Assembly (NCBI GenBank): GCA_030740295.1
Contig: JASLXP010001194.1
Coordinates: 1-40,454 of the forward strand
Source: Planctomycetota bacterium
Lineage (GTDB): Bacteria > Planctomycetota > PUPC01 > JACPCR01
DNA length: 40,454 bases
Direction of reading: 5' to 3'
Shown: positions 1-7,461 of the stretch, in pieces
Layout of the letters: the number at the start of each line of letters is the position of its first letter
How positions within the stretch are numbered: the stretch's first letter is position 1
The notes under the pieces: model-generated
What the model was told of the DNA's origin: nothing
What the model saw: only the letters and a program-made list of their open reading frames with translations
Database searches by the model: none
Position numbers and translations under genes: made by a program

Positions 1-100
1 GGCCCGGCGTCCCGCCCCCCCCCCCCCCCCCCCCCCCGCCGCCACCCCCCCGCCCCCCCCCCCCCCCCCCCCCCCACCCGCCCGCCCCCCCCGCCCCCCA
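1..100. other. Poly-C low-complexity contig edge
   Basis: The first 100 bases are almost pure C, with two uninterrupted runs of 23 C (15-37 and 53-75) broken only by scattered G and A. Nothing like it occurs elsewhere in the window. It sits exactly at the window edge, which fits a sequencing or assembly artefact (poly-G reads on the other strand) better than a biological tract. The reading frame of the next gene stays open through it only because C-runs contain no stop codons. Confidence 0.75.
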
Positions 101-612
101 CTTGTCTGCGCAAATCATCGCTCGGCCGCGCCTCGCTTCACGCAGTGGGTGTGGATGGAAAATCAAAGCCCTTTCGTGTGTATCAACCCGAAAGCAAAAG
201 GCCCTTCTTTCTCCACGATTGGTCACCTGACGGACGCTCCATCATTGCGGGCACTGGCGCGAAACAGGAGATCGCAAAATTCGGTGGACAGCGCAGAAAA
301 CTCGTGGATATCGAGTTCATCGTGAATGACCGTCGCCTGGTCCTTACCGCGGTAAACCTGACCCGACAGATTCAGTCGTGTGTTTTGTCCTATCGCATCT
401 TCGACCACGATTCGCTCCAATTGCAGTCCGGCAGGCTGACACGCACGCCGCTCATCCTGAACGCGGGCGAAGTGCATTTTAAGATCATAGAGCTGTCGGA
501 AAACACAAGATGGAAGGGCGCAACCATCAAGCTGGTCACGACTGTCTCATCGGAATTGGCCGAGGTAATGGTGGCGGATTTTCCAGGCAGGAGTGAGTTG
601 GCCGGCGAGTAG
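100..612 (+). CDS. 3' part of a hypothetical protein with a PD40/WD40-like strand
   Basis: The frame is open from the poly-C edge to a TAG at 610-612. The first possible start inside normal sequence is GTG at 145 (155 residues), but residues before it (RKSSLGRASLHAV) look like ordinary protein, so the true start is probably lost at the contig edge. Residues 26-33 after the GTG (WSPDGRSI) match the signature strand of PD40/TolB-type beta-propeller repeats. The remainder alternates short hydrophobic strands and turns, as in a beta-sandwich. No enzyme motif is visible and the function is unknown. The downstream neighbour is on the opposite strand, so this is the last gene of its unit. Confidence 0.5.
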   Translation, partial: TCLRKSSLGRASLHAVGVDGKSKPFRVYQPESKRPFFLHDWSPDGRSIIAGTGAKQEIAKFGGQRRKLVDIEFIVNDRRLVLTAVNLTRQIQSCVLSYRIFDHDSLQLQSGRLTRTPLILNAGEVHFKIIELSENTRWKGATIKLVTTVSSELAEVMVADFPGRSELAGE

Positions 613-752
613 TGAAAGGCGGAAGAATGGAAGATTACTGAATGATGAAACCGCCACTTCGGGACTCTTCTCGCTGCGCTCGACTCGTCCGGCCAGAGCC
701 GCCCAAACATTCTTTCGCCGTTCCGCTCTTCCATCATTCAACGCACTCCGCT
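613..752. other. Convergent spacer with inverted repeat
   Basis: This non-coding stretch separates two convergent genes. A 9-bp inverted repeat (TGAATGATG at 639-647 and CATCATTCA at 732-740) brackets 84 bases that include a CGCTGCGCTCGA segment. Flanking bases add further GGAAGA/TCTTCC complementarity. It could fold as a long hairpin or be a remnant of a small palindromic element. There is no T-run typical of a terminator. Confidence 0.3.
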
Positions 753-1862
753 TCACCCTTCTTCCGCTCGCCATCTTTCCAGCGGATGGCTTCGTTCGGT
801 CATTGGCAGGCTGATGCGTCCGCCGTTTTGCCGGTGCGATTCATAGATGCCCAGGATCATCTCCAGGGCGAACATGCCTGACGCGCCGCTGCTGGGTGGC
901 TCGGAGTCGGCCTCAATCGCTTCGAACATCTTTTTGTACATGGTGACGACCGGGTTCTCGATGGTTACTCCTTCGGCTTTGATTGGTTTCCAGTCCAGAT
1001 CGCTCGGGTAGCCTTCCATCGCGCGGTCCAGGTGCCAGAGAATGGGGTCGGCCTCGCCGAATTCCGTTGCCCGCACCGCGAGTTGGCCTTCGGTGCCGAT
1101 GACGTCGAATCCGTAGTTTCTATTGTTGCGCGTGGTGAATGGCAGGAAATGGACTTCGCCGGAAGCGCCGTTTACAAACCCATATTGCGCGAGGACGCGG
1201 TGTCCCATGACAAGTCCGGAATCACGATCCCGTGGGGACATTTCCTTTGCTTCCATGATGTCGCCGATTTCGGCCAGCCTGTTTTCCACGAAGACCGTCC
1301 CGGACACCCATGCGGGCGGGCCGGCCGCGCACATCATCATGTCAGTGATATGAGTGCCCATCTCCATAAATTCGTTTCCGCTCTTGCGCCCGGCTTTGTT
1401 GCGGCCCCGTACAAGTAGGACATCGCCAATGAGGCCCTCAGCGATAAGTTGCTGGGCCTTGATCGTGTACGCGTTCACATGATTCTGCTGGTGGATGGAA
1501 AACTTGACACCAGCCTTTCTGGTCGCGGCGACCATTTCATCCGCTTCTGCCGGATCAATTGAAATCGGTTTTTCGCAGAGGATGTGAACGCCGTGCTTTG
1601 CGGCAGCCACCGTGGGCCCGTGATGATCGCGGGTCTGGGTAGCCACCACGACAAGGTCCAGCTCCGCCTCTTGATACATCTGATCGAAATCGGTGAAGTG
1701 AGAATCGATACCGAACTGCTCACCGGTCTTTTTCAGGTTCTCTTCAAAGACATCACAGAGCGCGACGCATTCGCAGTCAGGAACGGATTCAATGCAATTC
1801 AAATGATGGCGGCCCATGCCACCACAGCCGACAAGGCCGATGCGGTAGGTTTTTTCAGACAT
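753..1862 (-). CDS. Gfo/Idh/MocA family NAD(P)-dependent oxidoreductase
   Basis: The 369-residue protein has the size and layout of the family. An N-terminal Rossmann domain carries a dinucleotide-binding glycine motif (GLVGCGGMG, residues 9-17), and the conserved CEKPIS motif near residue 96 supplies the lysine that is catalytic in this family. The C-terminal half is the alpha/beta dimerisation and substrate domain. Members oxidise or reduce sugars, inositols and related polyols in the cytoplasm. The substrate cannot be read from sequence. HQQNHVNAYT and GTHITDMMM fall where family members place active-site residues. The gene stands alone, divergent from hisS, with its stop just beyond the inverted-repeat spacer. 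Large numbers of such genes are typical of Planctomycetota and relatives. Confidence 0.93.
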   Translation of the reverse strand: MSEKTYRIGLVGCGGMGRHHLNCIESVPDCECVALCDVFEENLKKTGEQFGIDSHFTDFDQMYQEAELDLVVVATQTRDHHGPTVAAAKHGVHILCEKPISIDPAEADEMVAATRKAGVKFSIHQQNHVNAYTIKAQQLIAEGLIGDVLLVRGRNKAGRKSGNEFMEMGTHITDMMMCAAGPPAWVSGTVFVENRLAEIGDIMEAKEMSPRDRDSGLVMGHRVLAQYGFVNGASGEVHFLPFTTRNNRNYGFDVIGTEGQLAVRATEFGEADPILWHLDRAMEGYPSDLDWKPIKAEGVTIENPVVTMYKKMFEAIEADSEPPSSGASGMFALEMILGIYESHRQNGGRISLPMTERSHPLERWRAEEG

Positions 1863-2019
1863 GATTTGTGTAGAGAGGATGCGAATTGGATCCCACGTGG
1901 ATAACGAAATTGGATCCGCAAGGCAAGTGGTGTGCGACCCTTGAGGGCAGAGCTACGTGCTGCAAAATCCCGAACTGCCGCTATGATCCCGCCCCTACAC
2001 TTGTTCTCTGTGCAAAAAA
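1863..2019. promoter_or_regulatory. Divergent promoter region with repeated AATTGGATCC
   Basis: This region lies between the divergent oxidoreductase and hisS genes. AATTGGATCC occurs twice as a direct repeat (1884-1893 and 1908-1917, 24 bases apart), and the 8-bp palindrome CCACGTGG (1893-1900) lies between the copies. The arrangement resembles an operator close to the oxidoreductase start. For hisS, TATGAT (1982-1987) is a plausible -10 element about 32 bases before the ATG, but no good -35 precedes it. No experimental support is implied. Confidence 0.35.
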
Positions 2020-3366
2020 ATGTCCGTGAGTACCAAGCCTCCGAGTGGGATGCGCGACTTCCTTCCGGAGGCTGTCAACAAACGAAAATACGTGATTGAT
2101 GTCATCGAGCGGGTGTACAAACTTCACGGGTTTGTGCCGCTCGAAACGCCCAGTATGGAGAATCTCTCCGTGCTCCTGGGCAAGTATGGCGAGGAAGGTG
2201 ACCAGCTTGTTTACCGGCTGCTCCACCGTGGCGACAAGTTGAACCGTGCACTCGAAAGCGAAGGAATAAACGAAAACGACCTTGCCGAGCTCGGCATGCG
2301 TTACGACCTGACCGTCCCGCTGGCGCGTGTGGTGGCTCAGCATCGGAACGATCTGCCCAGGTACTTCAAGCGTTACCAGATTCAGCCCGTGTGGCGTGCG
2401 GATCGGCCTGCAAAGGGACGCTTCCGTGAATTCTTCCAGTGCGACGCGGATATTACCGGCACGGTATCGCTGATGGCCGAGGCTGACGTGCTTAACGCGG
2501 TGGCGACCATTCTGAACGAGCTGGGATTCAAAAACTGCCAACTGGATCTCAATCACCGCGGCCTGCTGAGAGGGATGATTCTTGCGGCGGAAATCGACGT
2601 CGAACTCGAAGGAACTACGCTGACCGCTCTCGACAAGCTGGACAAGATTGGCGAAGAAGGTGTCGTGGATGAGATGCAGGAAAAGGGCATCTCCAAAGAG
2701 AGCGCGCAGAAGCTTCTTTCGCTGGCCGGTGGCTCAGCAGGCGCATCGGACGAGGAGATACTCGCCCGCCTTCGCAGTGAAATCAGAGAAGGTGAAGGGG
2801 CGGAGGCCCTCGACGATCTCGAGAATCTGCTCCATCTTTGCAGCGATACACCAGCGGGCAATATGCTGACGCTTGCCCCGCAGCTTGCCCGTGGGCTGAG
2901 TTACTACACCGGCCCGATTTTCGAGATTACGTCCTCCGATTTCCGGGGCTCGCTGGGTGGGGGCGGCCGGTATGACAACCTGATCGGCATGTTCGGCAAG
3001 CAGCAGATTCCCGCGGTAGGCTTTTCGATTGGACTGGAACGAATACTCTTATTGATGGATGATCTGGGCCTCTACCCGGATATCGAGGCGTGTGCCCAGG
3101 TGTTGATCTGCAGTTTGAAGGGCACGCCGCTCGGAGGGGTCATTTCGCTTGCTGGCCAATTGCGTCAGCGGGGTATTGCCGTAGAGATTTATCCCGATCA
3201 GCACAAGCTGGGCAGGCAGATCGGGTACGCGGATGAAGGTAGAATACCTTTCGTGATAATTGTCGGGGAAGAAGAGATTCAGAACCAACGTTATGCATTG
3301 AAGGAATTGGCATCCGGCGAACAGGAGGCGCTCGATGTTGATGGGCTGATTGAAAGACTTGGTTGA
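2020..3366 (+). CDS. hisS: Histidyl-tRNA synthetase
   Basis: This class II aminoacyl-tRNA synthetase charges tRNA-His with histidine using ATP in the cytoplasm. The 448 residues cover the whole enzyme. The N-terminal PSGMRDFLP segment leads into motif 1. Motif 2 is around residues 120-150, with RYFKRYQIQPVWRADRP and then GRFREFFQCDADI. The histidine-specific motif appears as ARGLSYYTG, and motif 3 as GFSIGLERI. A C-terminal anticodon-binding domain (about residues 360-448) is present, which separates it from HisZ, the regulatory paralogue that lacks that domain. The serine in GLSYY replaces the usual Asp, a position where other lineages also carry Asn. The ATG at 2020 has no clear Shine-Dalgarno sequence. 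Confidence 0.95.
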   Translation: MSVSTKPPSGMRDFLPEAVNKRKYVIDVIERVYKLHGFVPLETPSMENLSVLLGKYGEEGDQLVYRLLHRGDKLNRALESEGINENDLAELGMRYDLTVPLARVVAQHRNDLPRYFKRYQIQPVWRADRPAKGRFREFFQCDADITGTVSLMAEADVLNAVATILNELGFKNCQLDLNHRGLLRGMILAAEIDVELEGTTLTALDKLDKIGEEGVVDEMQEKGISKESAQKLLSLAGGSAGASDEEILARLRSEIREGEGAEALDDLENLLHLCSDTPAGNMLTLAPQLARGLSYYTGPIFEITSSDFRGSLGGGGRYDNLIGMFGKQQIPAVGFSIGLERILLLMDDLGLYPDIEACAQVLICSLKGTPLGGVISLAGQLRQRGIAVEIYPDQHKLGRQIGYADEGRIPFVIIVGEEEIQNQRYALKELASGEQEALDVDGLIERLG

Positions 3367-3655
3367 AAGGGCATCGGCTTGAAGCCCCGCTGCAATTGCA
3401 GTGGTGAATGAGGTGTTCGGCTATGACTTTGACAGCTTAGCTGAGAACCTGATTCATCCTTCGGTTTTGACCCGAAGGGGATTTGATTTCATGCACGCTG
3501 CCTTCCTGGTCTCGGCAGGAAAGTCCTTGCCTTGAATCGCGGGAACACGTAGCTTGCGCATACAGGTGCTTCAAGCACTGCAGTGGAACGGCCTGCCGCA
3601 ATCTTGCAGATTTGTCGGGCTCTCTACTTGCTCTTTATTACTGAGTACATAAGGA
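3367..3655. other. Spacer with several short hairpins
   Basis: No gene is visible in these 289 bases. They contain the 12-bp perfect palindrome CTGCAATTGCAG (3390-3401), a 7-bp hairpin CCTTCGG/CCGAAGG with a 7-base loop (3458-3478), and a 6-bp hairpin TTCCTG/CAGGAA (3503-3521). None is followed by a clean T-run. The middle one is the best candidate for the end of the hisS transcript. Confidence 0.35.
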
Positions 3656-4714
3656 GTGAACGACAGCAAAACTATGCTACTCGTTCTTATCATCTCCGTA
3701 AGCGTGGTGATAGTGGCCTCAGCTCTGTGTTCGTTGTGTGAGGCCGTCTTATACTCTGTTCCCCTGAGTCATGTTGAGACGCTGGCCGAGAAGGGCAGGC
3801 GTTCAGGCCATCTGCTTAAAGCTCTGCGCGGCGATGTCGACCGTCCGATTGCGGCCATCCTGTCTCTTAACACCATTGCAAACACGGCCGGCGCGGCGGT
3901 TGCCGGCGCGGCGGCGGCCTATGTGTTTACTGATTATGTTTACGCGGTACCCATCTTCTCCGCCCTGCTCACCCTTACGATCCTGATCTTTTCGGAGATC
4001 ATTCCAAAGACCATCGGAGTGGTTTACTCCCGGCAGCTCTCGGGAATCCTGGCGTTCCCCATCCACTATCTGTGCCTCATCATGAGCCCGTTTATCTGGA
4101 TGGCACAGCTCGTGACAAGAATTATCGCCAGCAAACACAAGGAGGCCGTCTCTGACGAAGAGCTCAAGGCCATGACCCGCATCGGCAAAGAAAGTGGCTC
4201 TATCGAGGAAGACGAAGCCGAAGTCATCGAAAATATCCTCGAGCTCGATCAAAAATCCGCACGGGAGATTATGACCCCGCGGAGTGTCATGTTTGAGCTC
4301 GAAGCGCGGGCAACCGTCGCCGAAGCCCGAGAGATGGAAGGCATGTCCACCTACAGCCGGATTCCGATCTACGACGAGAATCCCGAGGACGTGATCGGCA
4401 TGGTGATGCGGCGCGATATCCTCTCATCCGTGGCAGACGATCTGGACGACCAGAAAGTGGAGCAACTGATGCGGCCCATCCATTTCGTTGCCGACAGCAC
4501 GCCGCTGGATGATCTGCTCCAGCTATTCCTCGACCGCCGGCAGCACTTGTTTATTGCAGTCGGCGAACACGGCGGGGTCGCCGGCCTGGTGACCCTCGAG
4601 GACGTGCTCGAAGAGATCCTCGGGCGCGAAATCGTCGATGAGTCCGATGAAGTGGAGGACCTGCGAGAACTCGCCCGGCGCAGACGCGAAGAGTTTATGG
4701 ATTCGCAGAATTAA
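3656..4714 (+). CDS. CNNM/CorC-type membrane protein with CBS pair
   Basis: The 352-residue protein has an N-terminal CNNM (DUF21) transmembrane domain with about four hydrophobic helices (residues 7-27, 62-85, 93-112 and 124-150), including the conserved SEIIPKT motif. A cytoplasmic CBS pair (about 195-320) follows, with MTPRSVMF, YSRIPIYDE, GMVMRRDIL and GLVTLEDVLEEILG. The C-terminus is short and charged and lacks the full CorC-HlyC transporter-associated domain of longer relatives. Family members are linked to magnesium or divalent-cation export, with CBS domains sensing nucleotides; that is family knowledge, not shown here. The start is uncertain: GTG at 3656 abuts an AAGGA sequence too closely, while ATG at 3674 starts directly at the first helix. 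Confidence 0.9.
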   Translation: MNDSKTMLLVLIISVSVVIVASALCSLCEAVLYSVPLSHVETLAEKGRRSGHLLKALRGDVDRPIAAILSLNTIANTAGAAVAGAAAAYVFTDYVYAVPIFSALLTLTILIFSEIIPKTIGVVYSRQLSGILAFPIHYLCLIMSPFIWMAQLVTRIIASKHKEAVSDEELKAMTRIGKESGSIEEDEAEVIENILELDQKSAREIMTPRSVMFELEARATVAEAREMEGMSTYSRIPIYDENPEDVIGMVMRRDILSSVADDLDDQKVEQLMRPIHFVADSTPLDDLLQLFLDRRQHLFIAVGEHGGVAGLVTLEDVLEEILGREIVDESDEVEDLRELARRRREEFMDSQN

Positions 4715-4778
4715 CAAGCTATGCGGATCTTGGGCATCCGTCTGTAGCCACGCGGCCAATCCCTGATTCGTTGAGCTG

Positions 4779-5807
4779 TTAACCGACGACCGAAACCCTC
4801 GGCGGACAATCGGGACGCTGTGGCGGCCGGCAGTAGCGAGGCCTGGGGGGAGGACAGTCGCTGCGCTTAGGCGGCGGGCAATGTCCTCTCCTTACCGGCG
4901 GACATTTGGGCCGCGGAGGCGGATCGCATGGCTCAGGCCGAGGAGGTGGACACTTCGGTCGAACAGGCGGCTTGCAGTCCGGCCTCACTGGCGGCTTACA
5001 GTCCGGTCGCGGCGTGGGTCTGCAATCCGGTCGCTGTGGTGGTGGACAGTCCGGCCTGCCTGGCGGCGGGCATTTCGGCCTGCTGGGCGGCGGACAGCTC
5101 GGTCTATCCGGTGGCGGACAATCCGGCTTGCTGGGCGGCGGGCATTTCGGCCTGCTGGGCGGCGGACAGCTCGGTCTATCCGGTGGCGGACAATCCGGCT
5201 TGCTGGGCGGCGGACAGCTCGGTCGATCCGGTGGCGGACAATCCGGCTTGCTGGGCGGCGGACAGCTCGGTCTATCCGGTGGCGGACAATCCGGCTTGCT
5301 GGGCGGCGGACAGCTCGGTCGATCCGGAGGCGGGCAGTTCGGCTTTGATGGCGGCGGACAGCTCGGTTTATTCGGTGGCGGGCAATTAGGTTTTGACGGT
5401 GGCGGACAGTTCGGTCTGTCCGGTGGTGGGCAATGCGGTTTTGGTGGCGGCGGAGGTGGGCAATCAGGTACCGGTCGTGGTGCACAGTCCCTCGGCGGAG
5501 GCGGTGGTGGACAATCCTTCGGCGGCGGAGGCGGGCAATTCCTTGGCGGCGGCGGAGGAGGACAATCCTTCGGCGGTGGAGGCGGGCAATCCCTTGGTGG
5601 CGGCGGGCACTTTGGTGGACACTTGGGAGGGCAGTCGGGACGGCGCGGTGGGCACATCGGGACGCAGCGCGGGTCGGGCCGGCGTTGCGGAGGCTTCCTG
5701 CGTGGCTCACAGCGTGGGTCCGGGCGGCGTTCCGGAGGTTGACGGCGCGGGCGGCAATGGTTGTGGTCGGGGGGAACGGGTCGGCAGTTGAGCGCGTGAA
5801 CAGACAT
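4779..5807 (-). CDS. Cys-Pro-rich octapeptide-repeat protein
   Basis: ATG at 5807 is chosen because it follows a strong ribosome site (AGGAG, eight bases upstream). An in-frame start at 5870 would add 21 residues but lacks such a site. The 342-residue product consists almost entirely of eight-residue units of the type C-P-P-P-(D/S)-(K/R)-P-(D/S/N/K), so cysteines recur every eight residues on what should be a polyproline-II rod. Units are near-identical in the centre (24-bp DNA repeats) and diverge toward both ends, where CRPTPRPD-like and RRPDPRC-like variants occur. No signal peptide or membrane segment is visible, and no family is recognised. Regular thiols on a rigid rod suggest disulfide cross-linking or metal binding; this is inference. 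The opposite strand holds a glycine-rich open frame created by the same repeats, but it has only a TTG start and no ribosome site. Confidence 0.65.
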   Translation of the reverse strand: MSVHALNCRPVPPDHNHCRPRRQPPERRPDPRCEPRRKPPQRRPDPRCVPMCPPRRPDCPPKCPPKCPPPPRDCPPPPPKDCPPPPPPRNCPPPPPKDCPPPPPPRDCAPRPVPDCPPPPPPKPHCPPPDRPNCPPPSKPNCPPPNKPSCPPPSKPNCPPPDRPSCPPPSKPDCPPPDRPSCPPPSKPDCPPPDRPSCPPPSKPDCPPPDRPSCPPPSRPKCPPPSKPDCPPPDRPSCPPPSRPKCPPPGRPDCPPPQRPDCRPTPRPDCKPPVRPDCKPPVRPKCPPPRPEPCDPPPRPKCPPVRRGHCPPPKRSDCPPPRPRYCRPPQRPDCPPRVSVVG

Positions 5808-6230
5808 GGCGTACTCTCCTCGCAGACGTGGGCCCAGTGGTGCGGACGTTCCGCGACCGCGGCATCCCACGATGGGATTTAATCGCTCCGATTCATACCG
5901 GAGTTAGAGTATTGCGAGACCTGTGGATTGGTCTTCGCCCCTGAACTGCGATTAGCTTTTTTGCCCATCACGCAGCCGGGATTCCTCAGCAAGCAAGAGT
6001 TCCCAAGAGACGAGGACACCCTGAGAGGCGCCATCGCCAAGACCGATTCTTCAGCCAGAAGTATCGGCTGACATGCATTATCGAACACTCTAACAAATGC
6101 TTTAGCAATGCCGCGGAATTGCCTTACAAGGTCTTACCGAGGCGCCCGTTGCGACCGTTCAGTCGTGTGCTATAAACCGAATAAATCGCAACTCAACCCG
6201 TCTTGCTTAAGATTCTTCTGTAAAGGATTG
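5808..6230. other. Divergent intergenic region
   Basis: These 423 bases separate the Cys-Pro repeat gene (-) from the secreted jelly-roll gene (+). No convincing gene was found; a 69-codon minus-strand frame (5879-6088) has no ribosome site or recognisable protein character. The region must carry the promoters of both neighbours, and a good plus-strand candidate is listed separately. A small hairpin, GCGGA/TCCGC with a 3-base loop, lies close to the minus-strand start. Confidence 0.5.
6149..6176 (+). promoter_or_regulatory. Sigma-70-like promoter for the secreted jelly-roll gene
   Basis: TTGCGA (6149-6154) and TATAAA (6171-6176) are separated by 16 bases. They match the -35 and -10 consensus at four and five of six positions. 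The predicted transcript start is near 6183, giving a leader of about 50 bases before ATG 6231. A Shine-Dalgarno-like AAAGGA lies just before the start codon. Confidence 0.5.
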
Positions 6231-6824
6231 ATGATGAAAACCTGTAGTCTCCTCCTCCCTTCATGTGTGATTTCCCTGCTGTGTGCGCCGGCCTTGGCAG
6301 AGTTCTCCTTTCCGCAGCCGGAACGTATTTTCTTAGAAGTCGAGGACGGGAAGATTCAAAAGCCGTTTAAAGTCGCCACCGTTACTGGTGCCGGCGGCGA
6401 AAAGGCCGTCGCCCTGAAAGACAAAATAAATAAAAAGATGGGCAAGCCGCCGGGGAGCGAGTTTTACGAAGGCAAGATTGAATTCAAGATCAAGGTAAAG
6501 AAAGAGGGCGAATATCTGGTGTGGCTGCGCAAGAAGTGGGAAGACGGCTGCGGCAACTCAGTCTATTGCACCATTAACAAAACCATGTCGCTCAAAAATG
6601 CGCTGATAATGGGCGAAGACGGCACACACTCCAGGCTGCATTGGATACGCCTGGGCAGGAAACCATTTCATCTGAAGGAAGGGGTAAACACCATCCGCCT
6701 CCAGAATCGGGAAGATGGCATAAAGCTCGATATGCTGGCCATGATCGAGTTCGAGAAGGATATACCCCTGGATGAGCAGTATGTGCCCACGGGTACCGAA
6801 AAGGCCAATATAAAGCCCTTGTAG
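6231..6824 (+). CDS. Secreted CBM6/35-like jelly-roll protein
   Basis: Tandem ATGs at 6231 and 6234 follow AAAGGA, and the second has the better spacing. An upstream in-frame start at 6108 is rejected because it would bury the signal peptide. The peptide MKTCSLLLPSCVISLLC ends in an ALA-E type cleavage site, so the protein is exported. The mature part (about 175 residues) looks like one galactose-binding-type beta-sandwich: EGEYLVWLRKK, HWIRLG, FHLKEGVNTIRLQNRE and GIKLDMLAMIE reproduce the strand pattern of CBM6/35-like carbohydrate-binding modules. No catalytic domain is attached. It may bind a sugar or simply be a structural surface protein. The stop is one base from the next start, so it is probably co-transcribed and coupled with the DNA glycosylase gene, which is functionally unrelated. 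Confidence 0.8.
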   Translation: MMKTCSLLLPSCVISLLCAPALAEFSFPQPERIFLEVEDGKIQKPFKVATVTGAGGEKAVALKDKINKKMGKPPGSEFYEGKIEFKIKVKKEGEYLVWLRKKWEDGCGNSVYCTINKTMSLKNALIMGEDGTHSRLHWIRLGRKPFHLKEGVNTIRLQNREDGIKLDMLAMIEFEKDIPLDEQYVPTGTEKANIKPL

Positions 6825-6825
6825 T

Positions 6826-7461
6826 GTGTCTCTGGCTTACGATCCCAATCAGGCGATCGCCGAGCTCAGCAAGGCGGACGCGAAACTCGGTAAAGCCATC
6901 CGAAAGGTGGGCGAGTTTCAACTGAATCCCCAGCGCATGACCAGCCCCTTCGAGGCGCTCGCCCGCTCCATCGTATATCAGCAACTTTCCGGCAAGGCGG
7001 CAGGCACGATACTTGGCCGGGTGATGGAGCTTTTCCCCGGGAAACGTATCAAACCTGAACTGATGCTCGAGATGAGTGAAGAGGACCTGCGCGGTGCTGG
7101 GATGTCCCGGAACAAAGTCGCAGCATTTCGTGACCTTTCAGAGAAAACTCTTGACGGTACGGTGCCGACTCTAGCCAGGCTGAAGAGGATGGCGGACAGC
7201 GATATCATCGAACGCCTCATCCAGGTGCGTGGTATCGGACAATGGACAGTGGAGATGCTTCTGATGTTTCATCTCGGCCGGCCGGACATTATGCCCGCCA
7301 CCGATCTCGGCATCCGCAAAGGCTACATGATTCTCGAGGGGTTGAGCGAACTGCCGAAACCGGCAGGGCTGATCTCACTTACGGAACACTGGCGGCCATG
7401 GCGCAGCGTGGCAAGTTGGTATCTCTACAGAATCGCCGACCAGGAATTCTGGGCTACCTGA
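6826..7461 (+). CDS. DNA-3-methyladenine glycosylase II (AlkA/HhH-GPD)
   Basis: The 211-residue protein is a short AlkA/Mag1-like base-excision glycosylase that removes alkylated purines from DNA by hydrolysing the N-glycosidic bond. The helix-hairpin-helix motif is LIQVRGIGQWTVEML (about residues 131-145). It is followed by MPATDLGIRKGY, whose aspartate is at the catalytic position. FEALARSIVYQQLSGKAAGTI (about 44-64) is the conserved first helical segment. No iron-sulfur Cys cluster is present, in line with the AlkA branch. The N-terminal beta domain of E. coli AlkA is absent, as in Mag1-type enzymes. GTG at 6826 is one base after the preceding stop and lacks its own ribosome site, so translation is probably coupled. 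Confidence 0.92.
   Translation: MSLAYDPNQAIAELSKADAKLGKAIRKVGEFQLNPQRMTSPFEALARSIVYQQLSGKAAGTILGRVMELFPGKRIKPELMLEMSEEDLRGAGMSRNKVAAFRDLSEKTLDGTVPTLARLKRMADSDIIERLIQVRGIGQWTVEMLLMFHLGRPDIMPATDLGIRKGYMILEGLSELPKPAGLISLTEHWRPWRSVASWYLYRIADQEFWAT

Noticed and set aside
4906..5742. Glycine-rich 278-codon frame on the plus strand
   Set aside because: It starts with TTG, has no ribosome site, and is the mirror of the Cys-Pro repeat gene, whose ATG has a strong AGGAG.
5879..6088. 69-codon minus-strand frame in the divergent region
   Set aside because: No ribosome site, no hydrophobic leader, and it would lie in the promoter region of the adjacent gene.
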